Source of the DNA: a bacterium
Lineage (GTDB): Bacteria; Desulfobacterota; Binatia; DP-6
Length of the DNA stretch: 64,000 nucleotides
Reading direction: 5' to 3'
Assembly (NCBI GenBank): GCA_026129405.1
Contig: JAHCID010000009.1
Span: 167,795 to 231,794, forward strand
A model generated the notes under the pieces. That model made no database searches, was not told the DNA's origin, and saw only the letters and a program-made list of their open reading frames with translations. A program made the translations under genes and the position numbers. Below, one piece after another: positions 31,428-40,429 of this stretch; within the stretch, counting starts at the first letter, position 1, and each line of letters opens with the position of its first letter.

Positions 31428-34400
31428 GCGGAGGTCCCGGGGCGCGCGTGGGTGAAGGGAAGCGACTCGGCCAGCCGGCGGATCTCGCGCGCCACCACGA
31501 GGAGAGCCGCCAGCGTCGGACGAGGCGTCGTGCGCAGATCGCGCACGAGCGAACGTAGCGCATCGAGGCGCGGCCCCGCGAGCGCCGCGGGAGCGGCGTA
31601 GACGAGCCGCCGCCGCGCCCCGAGCAGGTCGAGCGCCAGCTCGCGCGCGGCGCGCGCGGCCCAGCGATCGCCCTCCGCGGTCGCCGCCACCTGGCCGAGC
31701 AGCCAGGCGAAGTCGACGTGGGCGCCGAGCGCCCAGTAGCGCGCCGCCGCCTCGTCGACGGGAAGTCCCGTGTCCCGCGCAGCGCCGGCGACGTCGAGCG
31801 CCGCCGGCAGCCACGCGAGCCCCGCGAGCCGGCGTGCCGCCTGCGGACCGGCACCGGCCAGCTCGAGGCCCGAGCGGCGGCGATGGAACGCCTCGGCCTC
31901 GCCGCCGGCGAGCTGCTGCGACAGCGCGTCGAGCACCGGCGCGACGTCGGCGGCGAGCCCCGCGGCGACGGCGGCGGCGGACGCACGCGGATCGGCGTAG
32001 GTGAGCACCCAGCCGGCGGCGCCTTCGAGCGCCGCCTCGAGCTCCACCGCCCCGCGCACCGCCTCGTCGACGGCGAGCGGTGCGGCCTCGAGATCGGCGA
32101 CCAGCGTCGCCGCGTCGGCGAGCACCCAGGCGATCGCCCACGCCCGCACGGCGGCGACCGCGTCCGCGCCCGTGTCGCGCCGCAGGCGATGGACGAACGT
32201 CATGCCCGTGTAGTCGACGAGCGCGTTCACCAGCTCGACGGCGACCAGCTCGCGCCGCAGCCGGTGCCCGGCGACCGCCTCGGGCGCGCGCTCGCGCAGC
32301 GCGGCGGGGAAGTAGTCCGCGAGCCACGCGACGCCGATCGGATCGTCCAGCAGGGCCGCGTCGCGCAACGCGTGCTGGAGCGCGATCTTCGTGTGCGCCA
32401 TCAGCAGCGCCAGCTCCGGCCGCAGCAGCCCCGGATGCGCCGCCCGGCGGGCGCGCAGGATCGCGGCGTCGGGCAGCACCTCGAGGACGCCGGCGACGTC
32501 CGCCTCGCGCGCCAGCGCGGCGGCGTGGTCGCGGAAGTCGCCGAGCCGCTCGCGGCTCCGCGCCTGCTCGACGGTGAGGAGCCAGCTCTGGCGGCGATTG
32601 TGCGCCAGGACGTGGCGGGCGACGTCGTCCTGCACCGCTTTGAGGAGCGCGTGGCGCTCGCCCTCGGGCATCGCCCCCGACGCGACCACGGGCTGGAGGC
32701 AGATCTTGAGGTTCACCTCGTGGTCGGAGGTGTCGACACCGGCAGAGTTGTCGATCGCGTCGGTGTTCACCGCGCCGCCCGCGAGCGCGAACGCCACCCG
32801 CGCCCGCTGCGTCAGCCCGAGGTTGCCGCCCTCCGCGACGACGCGCACGCGCAGCGCCTCGGCCGTGATCCGTACGGCGTCGTTCGTCGGATCGCCGACC
32901 GCCGCGTCGCTCTCGTCGGCGGCGCGGACATAGGTGCCGATGCCGCCGTTCCACAAGAGGTCGGCCGGCATGCGCAGCACCGCGCGTACGAGCGCCTCAC
33001 CGCTCGGCGTCTCGGCGAGCTCGAGCATCGCCCGCGCCTCGGGCGAGAGCCGCACGCGCTTCGCCGCCCGCTCGACGACCATCCCGCCGGCCGACAGCAC
33101 CGCGGGATCGTAGGCGTCCCAGCCTCGCCCGGCCCGGAAGAGCCGCTGCCGCTCCGCAAAGCTGCGGGCGGGATCGGGGTCGGGATCGAGAAAGACGTGG
33201 CGATGATTGAACGCGGCCAAGAGGCGCAGGTGCGGGGAGCGCAGCAAGCCGTTGCCGAAGACGTCGCCCCCCATGTCGCCGATGCCGACGACCGCGAGCG
33301 GCGCGGTGTCGGCGTCGATGCCGAGCCCGCGAAAGTGCGTGCGCACGCACTCCCAGGCGCCGCGCGCCGTGATCCCGAGGGCCTTGTGGTCGTAGCCGTG
33401 CGAGCCGCCGGAGGCGAAGGCGTCGCCGAGCCAGAATCCGCGCGCCGTCGCGAGCGCGTTGGCCGCGTCCGAGAACGTCGCCGTACCCTTGTCCGCGGCC
33501 ACGACGAGATACGGATCGTCGCCGTCGAGCACGCGCACGCCGCGTGGACGCACGACCTGCCCGTCGGCGACGTCGTCGGTGACGTCGAGGAGCCCGGCCA
33601 CGAAATCGCGATGGGCGTCGGCCGCGGGAGCGCCGTCGCGCGGCACGAAGGCGCCCTTCGCCCCCGTCGGAACGATGACGGCGTTCTTCACCGTCTGCGT
33701 GCGCATGAGCCCGAGCGCCTCCTGCCGGAAGTCCTCCGGACGATCGCTGAGCCGCAGACCGCCGCGCGCGACCAGGCCGGCGCGCAGGTGGAGGCCCTCG
33801 ACCGTACGGTCGCGGACGTAGATCTCGACGCGCGGCTGCGGCGGGGGCAGGAAGGTCAGCTCGGCCGTGCAGAGCTTCAGCACCACGCGGTCGTCGTCGC
33901 CGCCGCGGGCGAAGACGTTCGTGCGCACCGTCGCCTCGACGGCGGCGAGCACCGTGCGCAGCAGGCGGTCCTGGCGCAGCACGGGCACCGCGTCGATCGC
34001 CGCGAGCACGGCCGCCCGTGCCGGCGCCGGATCGCCGCCGTCGCGCAGGCGCGCGACGACCAGCGCCCACAGCGCCGCGCTCACCGGCGCGCGCTCCGCC
34101 AGCGCCTCGGCCACCTCGGGCCGGGTGCCGACGCCCAGCTGCGCCACGTACCCTGCATAGCCGCGCAGGACGTCGACCGCGCGCCAGTCGAGCCCGCCCT
34201 CGACCACCAGCCGCGAGAGAACGCCCGACCGCGTCCGACCGGCCAGCACCGCCAGCACCGCCGCGCGCAGCCGCTCGGCGACGGCCGCGACGTCGAGCGC
34301 TCCCCCGTCCCGCGCGGTGACCAGCAGGCGATGGACGTAGCACGGCGGCCCGTCGGGCCGGGCCACGGTCACGCGGTCCTCGTTGAGCACGCGCAGGCCG

Positions 34401-36145
34401 TGATGCTCGAGCATCGGCAGCATGTCGGAGAGCACGAGCGGTGTGCCGGCGACGTACAGGCGCAGCGCGACGCCGCCGTCCGGCTCCGTGTCGAGCGCGA
34501 TCTCCGGGCCGGCGCCGGCGCGCACGCGCTCGAGCACGAGCGTGTCGTCGACCGCGCGCGCGATGCCGGTGCCGGCGCGATAGTCGACCGTGAACGCACC
34601 CGCCCAGGCGGCGGCGAGGCGGACGCCCTCGCCGGCTCCGACCCGGGCGACGAGCGCCTCGCGCAACGCCTCCTCCCAGCTGCCGAAGAGCGCCTCGATG
34701 GCGTCGCGGAGCGCGGCGCGCTCGGCCTCGTCGGGCGGACGCGCGGGCGCGAACGCGAGGTGGACGTGCGCCATACCGTCGTCGCCCACGCGCACGTGCT
34801 CGAGGAGCGGCGCGCCGCCGTAGCACGCGTGCACCAGAGCCGCGATGCGATCCGGGGTGCGACCTTCGAGATCGTCGGCCGGCAGGCTCGCGAGCACGCT
34901 GAGACGCCGTCCGCCCGCGCGCGCGGACACCGTGACCACGAGTCCCCGCCGCGCGGCGGCGTCGAGCACGGCGCGCACGTCGGCGCGGATCTCGGCCGCG
35001 GTCGCGGCGAACAGCTCGCCCTTCGGGATGGCGTTGAAGACGCCGACGATCGCCTTCCAGTCGTGCCCGCCCGCGACGACCTGCTCGGCCGCGAGGATCA
35101 GGCGCAGCGAGCGGCGCAGCAGCGGCACGTGCGCCGCCTCCTCGACCTGCGCCTTCGAGGTGAAGAGGCCGAGGAAACGATGCAGCCCGGAGACGCGGCC
35201 CGACGGATCGACGACGAGGATCGAGACGTCCTCCATCGGCGCCCGCCGGTGCACCGGCGCCGGCGTGGCCGTCGCGTCGACCCGCACGAGCTCCACGCCG
35301 GCGAGCCGTGCCTCCAGCATCGCGCGCGGCTGCGGCGCGGCGAAGCGCGAGCGGCGCTCGTCCCGCAGGAGGCCGAGGCCGCTGCCGGGCGCGACCGCGA
35401 CGTGCGCGTCGGTGACGACGTACTCGCGGTAGCCGAGGAAGACGAACGCGCCCGCGACCAGCCAGCGCAGGAAGTCGGCCGCCTCCGACGCCTCGGTGGC
35501 GCGCCGGTGCGCGCGCTCGGCGCCGAGGCGCTCGAGCGCCTCGGCGACGTCGCGGGCGCGCTGCTGCATCGCCTCGAAGTCGTCGGTCACGCGGCGCACG
35601 TCGGCGAGCCGGGCACGGACGACGTCGGCGAGGTGTGCGAGCCGCGCCGGGTCGGCGACGCGCGGGATCGCCAGGTGCAGGAACGACTCGCGGTGCTCGT
35701 CGCGCACCGGCGGCCCGAGCGCCTCGAGACGTCCGACCGCGTCGCGCCGCGCGCCGACGATCGGGTGCAGCAGCGCGAGCACCGTGTGGCCCTCGGCCCG
35801 CAGCGCCGCGACCACGGTGTCGACGAGGAACGGCCGGTCGGGCTGCGCGCTCTCGAGCACGCTCCACGGCGCGTCCCAGCCGTCGTCGGCCAGCGTCGGC
35901 GAGAGCGCGCGCACGCGCCCCCCCGGCCCCGGTCCGGCGAAGAAACGGAAGGCCGACGTCACCATGCCGGCGACCGCCTCGGCGGGCAGCGCGTCGAGCG
36001 CCCCGCCGGCGCGCGCGAGCAGGAGCCGTGCGAAGGTCGCGAGCTGCACCGCCTCGGGCCCTGCCGCCCGCCGGGCGAGCAACGGCTGGAGGCGCTCGGC
36101 GCTGCCGCCCGGGCGCCCTTCCTGCGTGCGGACCTCGGCGCCCAT
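31421..36145 (-). CDS. gdhB: NAD-specific glutamate dehydrogenase, large (GdhB/180-kDa) type
   Basis: 1574 residues, the normal length for the ~180-kDa NAD-GDH family that oxidises glutamate to 2-oxoglutarate and ammonia. The long N-terminal region contains ACT-like parts (FLVDTVVAALRAEGH). The catalytic core has RGGLRLSDRPEDFRQEALGL, VKNAVIVPTGAKGAFV with the substrate Lys, DKGTATFSDAANALA, VVGIGDMGGDVFGNGLL (Rossmann NAD site) and VVAEGGNLGLTQRARVAFA. ATG 36145 shares its A with the TGA that would end the GNAT-like gene in another frame. The frame itself stays open upstream through the GNAT region. Confidence 0.95.
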   Translation of the reverse strand: MGAEVRTQEGRPGGSAERLQPLLARRAAGPEAVQLATFARLLLARAGGALDALPAEAVAGMVTSAFRFFAGPGPGGRVRALSPTLADDGWDAPWSVLESAQPDRPFLVDTVVAALRAEGHTVLALLHPIVGARRDAVGRLEALGPPVRDEHRESFLHLAIPRVADPARLAHLADVVRARLADVRRVTDDFEAMQQRARDVAEALERLGAERAHRRATEASEAADFLRWLVAGAFVFLGYREYVVTDAHVAVAPGSGLGLLRDERRSRFAAPQPRAMLEARLAGVELVRVDATATPAPVHRRAPMEDVSILVVDPSGRVSGLHRFLGLFTSKAQVEEAAHVPLLRRSLRLILAAEQVVAGGHDWKAIVGVFNAIPKGELFAATAAEIRADVRAVLDAAARRGLVVTVSARAGGRRLSVLASLPADDLEGRTPDRIAALVHACYGGAPLLEHVRVGDDGMAHVHLAFAPARPPDEAERAALRDAIEALFGSWEEALREALVARVGAGEGVRLAAAWAGAFTVDYRAGTGIARAVDDTLVLERVRAGAGPEIALDTEPDGGVALRLYVAGTPLVLSDMLPMLEHHGLRVLNEDRVTVARPDGPPCYVHRLLVTARDGGALDVAAVAERLRAAVLAVLAGRTRSGVLSRLVVEGGLDWRAVDVLRGYAGYVAQLGVGTRPEVAEALAERAPVSAALWALVVARLRDGGDPAPARAAVLAAIDAVPVLRQDRLLRTVLAAVEATVRTNVFARGGDDDRVVLKLCTAELTFLPPPQPRVEIYVRDRTVEGLHLRAGLVARGGLRLSDRPEDFRQEALGLMRTQTVKNAVIVPTGAKGAFVPRDGAPAADAHRDFVAGLLDVTDDVADGQVVRPRGVRVLDGDDPYLVVAADKGTATFSDAANALATARGFWLGDAFASGGSHGYDHKALGITARGAWECVRTHFRGLGIDADTAPLAVVGIGDMGGDVFGNGLLRSPHLRLLAAFNHRHVFLDPDPDPARSFAERQRLFRAGRGWDAYDPAVLSAGGMVVERAAKRVRLSPEARAMLELAETPSGEALVRAVLRMPADLLWNGGIGTYVRAADESDAAVGDPTNDAVRITAEALRVRVVAEGGNLGLTQRARVAFALAGGAVNTDAIDNSAGVDTSDHEVNLKICLQPVVASGAMPEGERHALLKAVQDDVARHVLAHNRRQSWLLTVEQARSRERLGDFRDHAAALAREADVAGVLEVLPDAAILRARRAAHPGLLRPELALLMAHTKIALQHALRDAALLDDPIGVAWLADYFPAALRERAPEAVAGHRLRRELVAVELVNALVDYTGMTFVHRLRRDTGADAVAAVRAWAIAWVLADAATLVADLEAAPLAVDEAVRGAVELEAALEGAAGWVLTYADPRASAAAVAAGLAADVAPVLDALSQQLAGGEAEAFHRRRSGLELAGAGPQAARRLAGLAWLPAALDVAGAARDTGLPVDEAAARYWALGAHVDFAWLLGQVAATAEGDRWAARAARELALDLLGARRRLVYAAPAALAGPRLDALRSLVRDLRTTPRPTLAALLVVAREIRRLAESLPFTHARPGTSAW

Positions 36146-36586
36146 CAGCCCGGCCCGATCGCCTGCGCCGCCCCCGGCACGTCTGCCCAGCCGCGCGCAG
36201 CGCGGCGTGCAGAGCCGGCTGGCCGCCGAGGTCGAGCGCGCGCAGCGCGGGCAGCCGCGCCGGCGGGCTCGCGTCGCGGCCACGGCGAGGAGCCCGTCGA
36301 GCACGGCCTCGTCCACGCCGGGCCGCAGGCACGCGGCGTCGAGCAGCGCGGCCGTGCGCCCCGCCGCGAGCGAGCGCACGTAGGCGACCGCGACGACGCC
36401 CACGAGCGCCCCCGCGGCATCCTCGGCGACGTAGACGTCGGCCCCGAGATCGGCGAGGAGACGGCGGAAGAAGCGACGATCGCGCCCCGCCGCGTCGCCC
36501 GCGAGGAGCGGCGCCAGGCGCGGCAGATCCTGTCGCCGCGCACGGCGCACGCGCACGTCGGTGCCGGGAAGCCGTCCGGAGGGCAT
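36145..36586 (-). pseudogene. GNAT-like N-acetyltransferase with frame breaks near its 3' end
   Basis: From ATG 36586 the frame codes a GNAT-like start (VRVRRARRQDLPRLAPLLAG, VYVAEDAAGALVGVVAVAYV, TAALLDAACLRPG, EAVLDGLLAVAATRARRRG). Then the sense continues in a second frame (LRALDLGGQPALHAALRAAG) and finishes in a third (GWADVPGAAQAIGPG, TGA). That TGA overlaps the dehydrogenase ATG as TGATG, the junction expected for an intact two-gene operon. In the first frame it would instead fuse to the dehydrogenase. Either small indels have damaged the gene or the assembly has errors here. Confidence 0.55.
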
Positions 36587-36676
36587 CGGTGTCGCGGGTC
36601 GTAGCACAATTCTCCCGGCCTCGCGCCGCACCGCGCCACGGCTTGCGGCGGCGACGCCGTCCCCCCACCATGCGGC

Positions 36677-37938
36677 GTGCCCGACGCCCCCCTCGTGCTC
36701 ACCATCGAGCGCCTCACCTTCGGCTTCGATGCGCTCGCGCACCACGCCGGCCAGGTCGTGTTCGTGCCGTGGGCCGCGCCCGGCGACCAGGCCGAGGTCG
36801 AGGTGGTGGAGCGCAGGCGCGGCTACCTGCGCGCGCGGCTGCGAGCGGTCCGGCAGCCGGGACCCGACCGCGTCGCGCCGCGCTGCGTGGCGTTCGCGAT
36901 CTGCGGCGGCTGTCAGTGGCAGCACGTCGACGTCGCCGCGCAGCGCGCCGCCAAGACCGCGCTGGTCGCCGAGCAGCTGGCCCGCCTGGGCGGCCTGCGC
37001 GACGCCCCGGTCCTGCCGATCCGCGCCGCGCCCGCGAGCTTCGGCCACCGCGCCCGCATCACCCTCGCGGTCGAGGGGCGGCGGCTCGGCTACCGTCGCG
37101 CACGCTCGCACGCGCTCGTCGAAGTAGCCGGCTGTCCGATCGCCGCGCCCGCGGTCGACGTCCACATCCCGGCGGCGCGACGGTGGCTCGAGGGCCTGCG
37201 CGCCGTGCCGGAGCGCGTCGGCATCGCGGCGACGGCCGGCGGCGTCGTGCTGACGGGTGCGGGCGCGTGCGCCCCGGCCCCGCCGACGTGCGCGCCACCG
37301 AGACGCTGCTCGCGGCGGAGCCGACGGTGCGCGGCGCCGTGCTGCTCGGCGGCGGCGCCCGGCTGGTCGTCGGCGATCCGCGCCTGCGCGTCGCCGTCGA
37401 GCCCGACCTCGCGCTCGAGATCCCCGCCGACGCCTTCACGCAGGTGCACCCCGACGCCAACCTCCTCCTCGTGGCGACGGTACTCGAGCTGGGGGCGTTC
37501 GCCTCCGGCGAGCGCGTCCTCGACCTCTACGCGGGCGCCGGAAACTTCGGCCTGCCGATCGCCCGCCGCGGCGCCGCCGTCACCGCGATCGAGCGCAGCG
37601 GGGTCGCGGTCGCCGCCGCGCGCGACAACGCCGCCCGCCTCGGCCTCGACGTCACCACGCTCGAGCACGACGTCGCCGCCGGCCTCGCCGCGCTCCCCGG
37701 CGCCGCGTTCGACGCCGTGGTGCTCGATCCGCCGCGCGCCGGAGCGACCGACGCGATCCCGCAGCTCCTCGCCCGACGCCCGCCGCGGATCGTCTACGTC
37801 TCGTGCGATCCGGCGACGCTCGCGCGCGACGCGCGGGCCCTCGTCGCCGGCGGCTATCGACTCCTGCGTGCGCAGCCGGTGGACCTCTTCCCACACACGT
37901 ATCATGTGGAAACCGCGGCGGAATTCCGTTTGACTTGA
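36677..37938 (+). CDS. TrmA/RlmD-type RNA 5-methyluridine methyltransferase, split by a frameshift
   Basis: Residues before about 37260 are in one frame and the rest in another, so this is one gene with a single-base shift between about 37255 and 37275 (GVVLTGAG in the first frame, GPADVRATETLL in the second). The N-terminal part has a TRAM-like beta domain and the iron-sulfur motif C-x5-CGGC-QWQH plus a later Cys (VAGCPIA). The C-terminal part has the SAM site LDLYAGAGNFGLPIA, LDPPRAG and the nucleophile motif SCDPATLARDARAL. It would methylate a uridine C5 in 23S rRNA or tRNA. GTG start; divergent from the GNAT-like gene. The intact motifs on both sides favour a recent or technical frameshift. 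Confidence 0.8.
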
Positions 37939-38016
37939 TGCCGACCCGCGCTTATCGTCGCCGCCGCCGCGCGTCGCGCCGAAGCGCGCCACGTGCCCGC
38001 GGAGGACCCCCGCCGG

Positions 38017-38265
38017 ATGCCCAAGCAACCCGAACGCCCCGCCCGCCCCAAGGTCACCATCATCCCCGGGCGCGGCGTCTCCCAGACCATCAACTACCTG
38101 CTCGAGGACCGCGACGACCTCGAGTGGCTGGTGGCCGTGGGCCGCAACAAGAACGGCGAGATCTTCTTCTACGATACCGGCGGCGACATCATCGAGGATC
38201 TCGGCACGCTCGAGTACCTGAAGGAGCGCATCACCCGCGCCCACTTCGGCGACGAGCCGGAGTAG
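38017..38265 (+). CDS. Small conserved-looking protein of unknown function
   Basis: 82 residues from ATG 38017, which has GGAGG 11 bases upstream (a GTG at 37993 is also in frame). A basic Pro-rich start (MPKQPERPARPKVT) precedes a compact acidic domain with PGRGVSQTINYLLEDRDDLE and a patterned C-terminus (DTGGDIIEDLGTLEYLKERI). Codon use is like its neighbours, so it is likely real. It ends 7 bases from the converging Rieske gene. No family recognised. Confidence 0.6.
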   Translation: MPKQPERPARPKVTIIPGRGVSQTINYLLEDRDDLEWLVAVGRNKNGEIFFYDTGGDIIEDLGTLEYLKERITRAHFGDEPE

Positions 38266-38272
38266 CCCGCCC

Positions 38273-38626
38273 TCAGTCCGGGATCGCGTCCGGACAGCGT
38301 GCCCAGAGCACCGCGTCGCGCAGGGCGAGCGGCACGCGCACGAGCGAGCGGCCGCACGGCGGCCCGGCGATGCACTCGCCGGTGTCGGGCACGTAGTACG
38401 CGCCGTGCGTGGCGCACTGGACGTACTGGCCGTCGGCGGTGAAGAACTGGTTCTCCACCCAGTCGAGGCCCATCGGCACGTGCTGGCACTGGTTCACGTA
38501 GGCGTGGAACGTCCCGCCGGCGTTGAGGACGAAGCACTCGACCTCGCGCCCGCCGCAGCGGAGCACGAACTTCTTGGTCGTGCCCGCGGGCAGCTCGTCG
38601 GGGCGCGCGATCGCGAGCTCGGCCAT
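38273..38626 (-). CDS. Rieske-type [2Fe-2S] ferredoxin
   Basis: 117 residues. Cluster ligands are CQH and, 27 residues later, CATH (C-x-H...C-x2-H), in the context NQCQHVPMGLDW and VQCATHGAYYVPDTGEC. There is no membrane helix or oxygenase domain, so it is a small soluble electron carrier of the kind that serves dioxygenases or demethylases. Its partner is not obvious. It is the last gene of the long minus-strand run starting at alr. Confidence 0.9.
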   Translation of the reverse strand: MAELAIARPDELPAGTTKKFVLRCGGREVECFVLNAGGTFHAYVNQCQHVPMGLDWVENQFFTADGQYVQCATHGAYYVPDTGECIAGPPCGRSLVRVPLALRDAVLWARCPDAIPD

Positions 38627-38643
38627 GCGCCGACCCTAGCCGA

Positions 38644-39993
38644 TCACAGCACCCGGCGCACGGCGGCCGCCAGCCCGGCCAGCTCGGTGCACTCGAGCAC
38701 GGCGTCGCAGTGCTCGGCGTAGCGGCCGAGGACGCTGTCGCCGGTGTTCCAGCGCGCGCGCGGCTCGGGCACGAGCCAGACGAGACGCTGCACGCGCGCG
38801 TGGAGCGCGCGCAGCAGATCGGCACGCGGCGGCCGGCGGTTGTTGCGCGCGTCGCCGACGACGAGCACCACGGTGGTGCGGCCGAGCAGCGGCGCCGCGT
38901 CGCGCCACAGGTCCCCGAGCACCCGGCCGAAGTCGGAGCGGGCCCATAGGTCGAGTGGCCCGGCGGGCACGACGTGGCCGTCCTCGACGCTCACCGGGCA
39001 CAGGCGATCGACGAACGCGAAGAGGTGGACGCGGCGGAAGTGCGAGGTCGCGGGCGCGAGCAGCCCGAGGCAGAGCGTGCTCGCCGTCGCGACCGAGCCG
39101 GAGACGTCGCCCAGGACGAGGAGGTCCGGCCGCTCGGGGCGGCGCGTACGGCGACGGACCACGAGCGGGACGCCGCCGGTCGCGGCGGCGGCGCGCAGCG
39201 TGCGGCGCAGGTCTGCCGCCCGCGGCGGGCCGCCCGCCCGCGCCGCGCGAGGCGGGGGACGCAGATCGCGCGCCAGCTCGGCGACGACGTCCCGCGCGGC
39301 GACCAGGTCGTCTGGCGGTCCAGCCGGCGAACGGCTGCGCCAGCAGCGGGCGCGCTGGGCCGCACGGTCCGCGGCGCCGGGAGCCTGCGCTCGCCGTGCC
39401 TGCGGGCCTGCGCCGCCGCGCGCCGTCGCCGGCGCCCACGGTCGCGTCGTGGTCGGCTCCAGACGCGTGCCGGGCGACCCCGGCACCGCCGCACCGTGCG
39501 CACGCGTCGCGGCGGCGGCGCCGCTGCCGGGGCGGCCCGGCAGGCGGCAGCGGCCGCCGCCCGGACGCCGTCGCCTGGTGCGCCGCCGGGCTGCCCGGCG
39601 GCGCCGCCGCCGTCTCGCCGCCGCGCACGTCGCGGGCCGAAGCCGCGGTCGTCGCGCCGCCGCTCGCGCCGCCGGCCCCGTTCGTCCCCCCCCGGCGCCG
39701 CCGGCACGCCCGCCCGCGCCGCCGTCGCCGCCGCCGCGGCCGCCACGCCCGGGGCGCGCGGGCGCCGCCGCGGGGCGGGCACGGCGCAGCGGGAACGCCG
39801 CCTCGAACAGCGGATCGAACAGCGGCCGGTCGCGCTCGTCCTTCACCAGGGTCGCTGCGAGTGCGTCGCGCAGCACGTCGCGCTCGACGCCGGCGTGACC
39901 GACGGCCGCGAGCGCATCCATCGTCTCGGCGACGGACACCGCGAGCCCGTGGGCGCGCAGCGAGCCCACGAAGGCGAGGAGACGGCGGCGCAC
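38644..39993 (-). CDS. von Willebrand factor A domain protein, CoxE-like
   Basis: 449 residues. The N-terminus (LLAFVGSLRAHGLAVSVAETMDAL) and C-terminal VWA domain (LLVLGDVSGSVA with the D-x-S-x-S metal site, DLWARSDFGRVLGDL, VLVVGDARNNRRPPR) are those of CoxE-type proteins. These work with a MoxR ATPase in metal-centre or complex maturation. The middle (about 39450-39700) is Arg/Gly-rich in this frame, whereas another frame gives a better codon pattern (TNGAGGASGGATTAASARD). An eight-C run at 39686-39693 is a likely slip site, with a compensating shift later. The matching MoxR gene lies 436 bases upstream. GTG start. Confidence 0.8.
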   Translation of the reverse strand: MRRRLLAFVGSLRAHGLAVSVAETMDALAAVGHAGVERDVLRDALAATLVKDERDRPLFDPLFEAAFPLRRARPAAAPARPGRGGRGGGDGGAGGRAGGAGGGRTGPAARAAARRPRLRPATCAAARRRRRRRAARRRTRRRRPGGGRCRLPGRPGSGAAAATRAHGAAVPGSPGTRLEPTTTRPWAPATARGGAGPQARRAQAPGAADRAAQRARCWRSRSPAGPPDDLVAARDVVAELARDLRPPPRAARAGGPPRAADLRRTLRAAAATGGVPLVVRRRTRRPERPDLLVLGDVSGSVATASTLCLGLLAPATSHFRRVHLFAFVDRLCPVSVEDGHVVPAGPLDLWARSDFGRVLGDLWRDAAPLLGRTTVVLVVGDARNNRRPPRADLLRALHARVQRLVWLVPEPRARWNTGDSVLGRYAEHCDAVLECTELAGLAAAVRRVL

Positions 39994-40008
39994 CGCCGGA
40001 GCCTAGCG

Positions 40009-40344
40009 CTAGGCGAGCAGGCTCACCAGCCGCGCCGTCCACGGGATGAACGACAGCAGCGTATAGGTGGTGGCGAGGACGACGAACGAGTCGTGCACGA
40101 ACGGAACGCGCGACGCGCAGGCCCAGAGGAAGAGCAGCAGCAGACACGACTTCAGCTTGAACATGAAGAGCGCCGCGCCGGTTCCCATCTGGGACATGGC
40201 GTGGAGCATGATCGGGTTGCCCTCGCCCCAGATGCCGACGCCCTGCCAGGTGGCGACGCCGTCGAAGACCTGGAGCGTCACGTTCAGCAGCAGGAGCTGC
40301 CAGAGGCGATCACGCGCCCATCCGGCCGTCTGCATGACGCGCAT
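40009..40344 (-). CDS. DUF5658-like small membrane protein
   Basis: 111 residues from ATG 40344 (MRVMQTAGW); a longer start at 40419 is possible. Three or four hydrophobic helices. The segment FDGVATWQGVGIWGEGNPIM holds the D-x3-T and E-x-NP signature of this family of unknown function. It is inserted between the moxR and vWA genes on the same strand. Confidence 0.65.
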   Translation of the reverse strand: MRVMQTAGWARDRLWQLLLLNVTLQVFDGVATWQGVGIWGEGNPIMLHAMSQMGTGAALFMFKLKSCLLLLFLWACASRVPFVHDSFVVLATTYTLLSFIPWTARLVSLLA

Positions 40345-40429
40345 CGGAGCACGACGCGTGCCGCGCGACAATGCCGATTTCGCCGGGCCGCCGCGGCGCG
40401 CGGTGCCGCGGGCGCCCACGATCGTGACG

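Noticed and set aside
31718-36604. 1628-codon open frame on the plus strand
   Set aside because: It is exactly antisense to the NAD-glutamate dehydrogenase, Arg/His/Glu-rich, with no domain; it is an effect of GC-rich codon bias.
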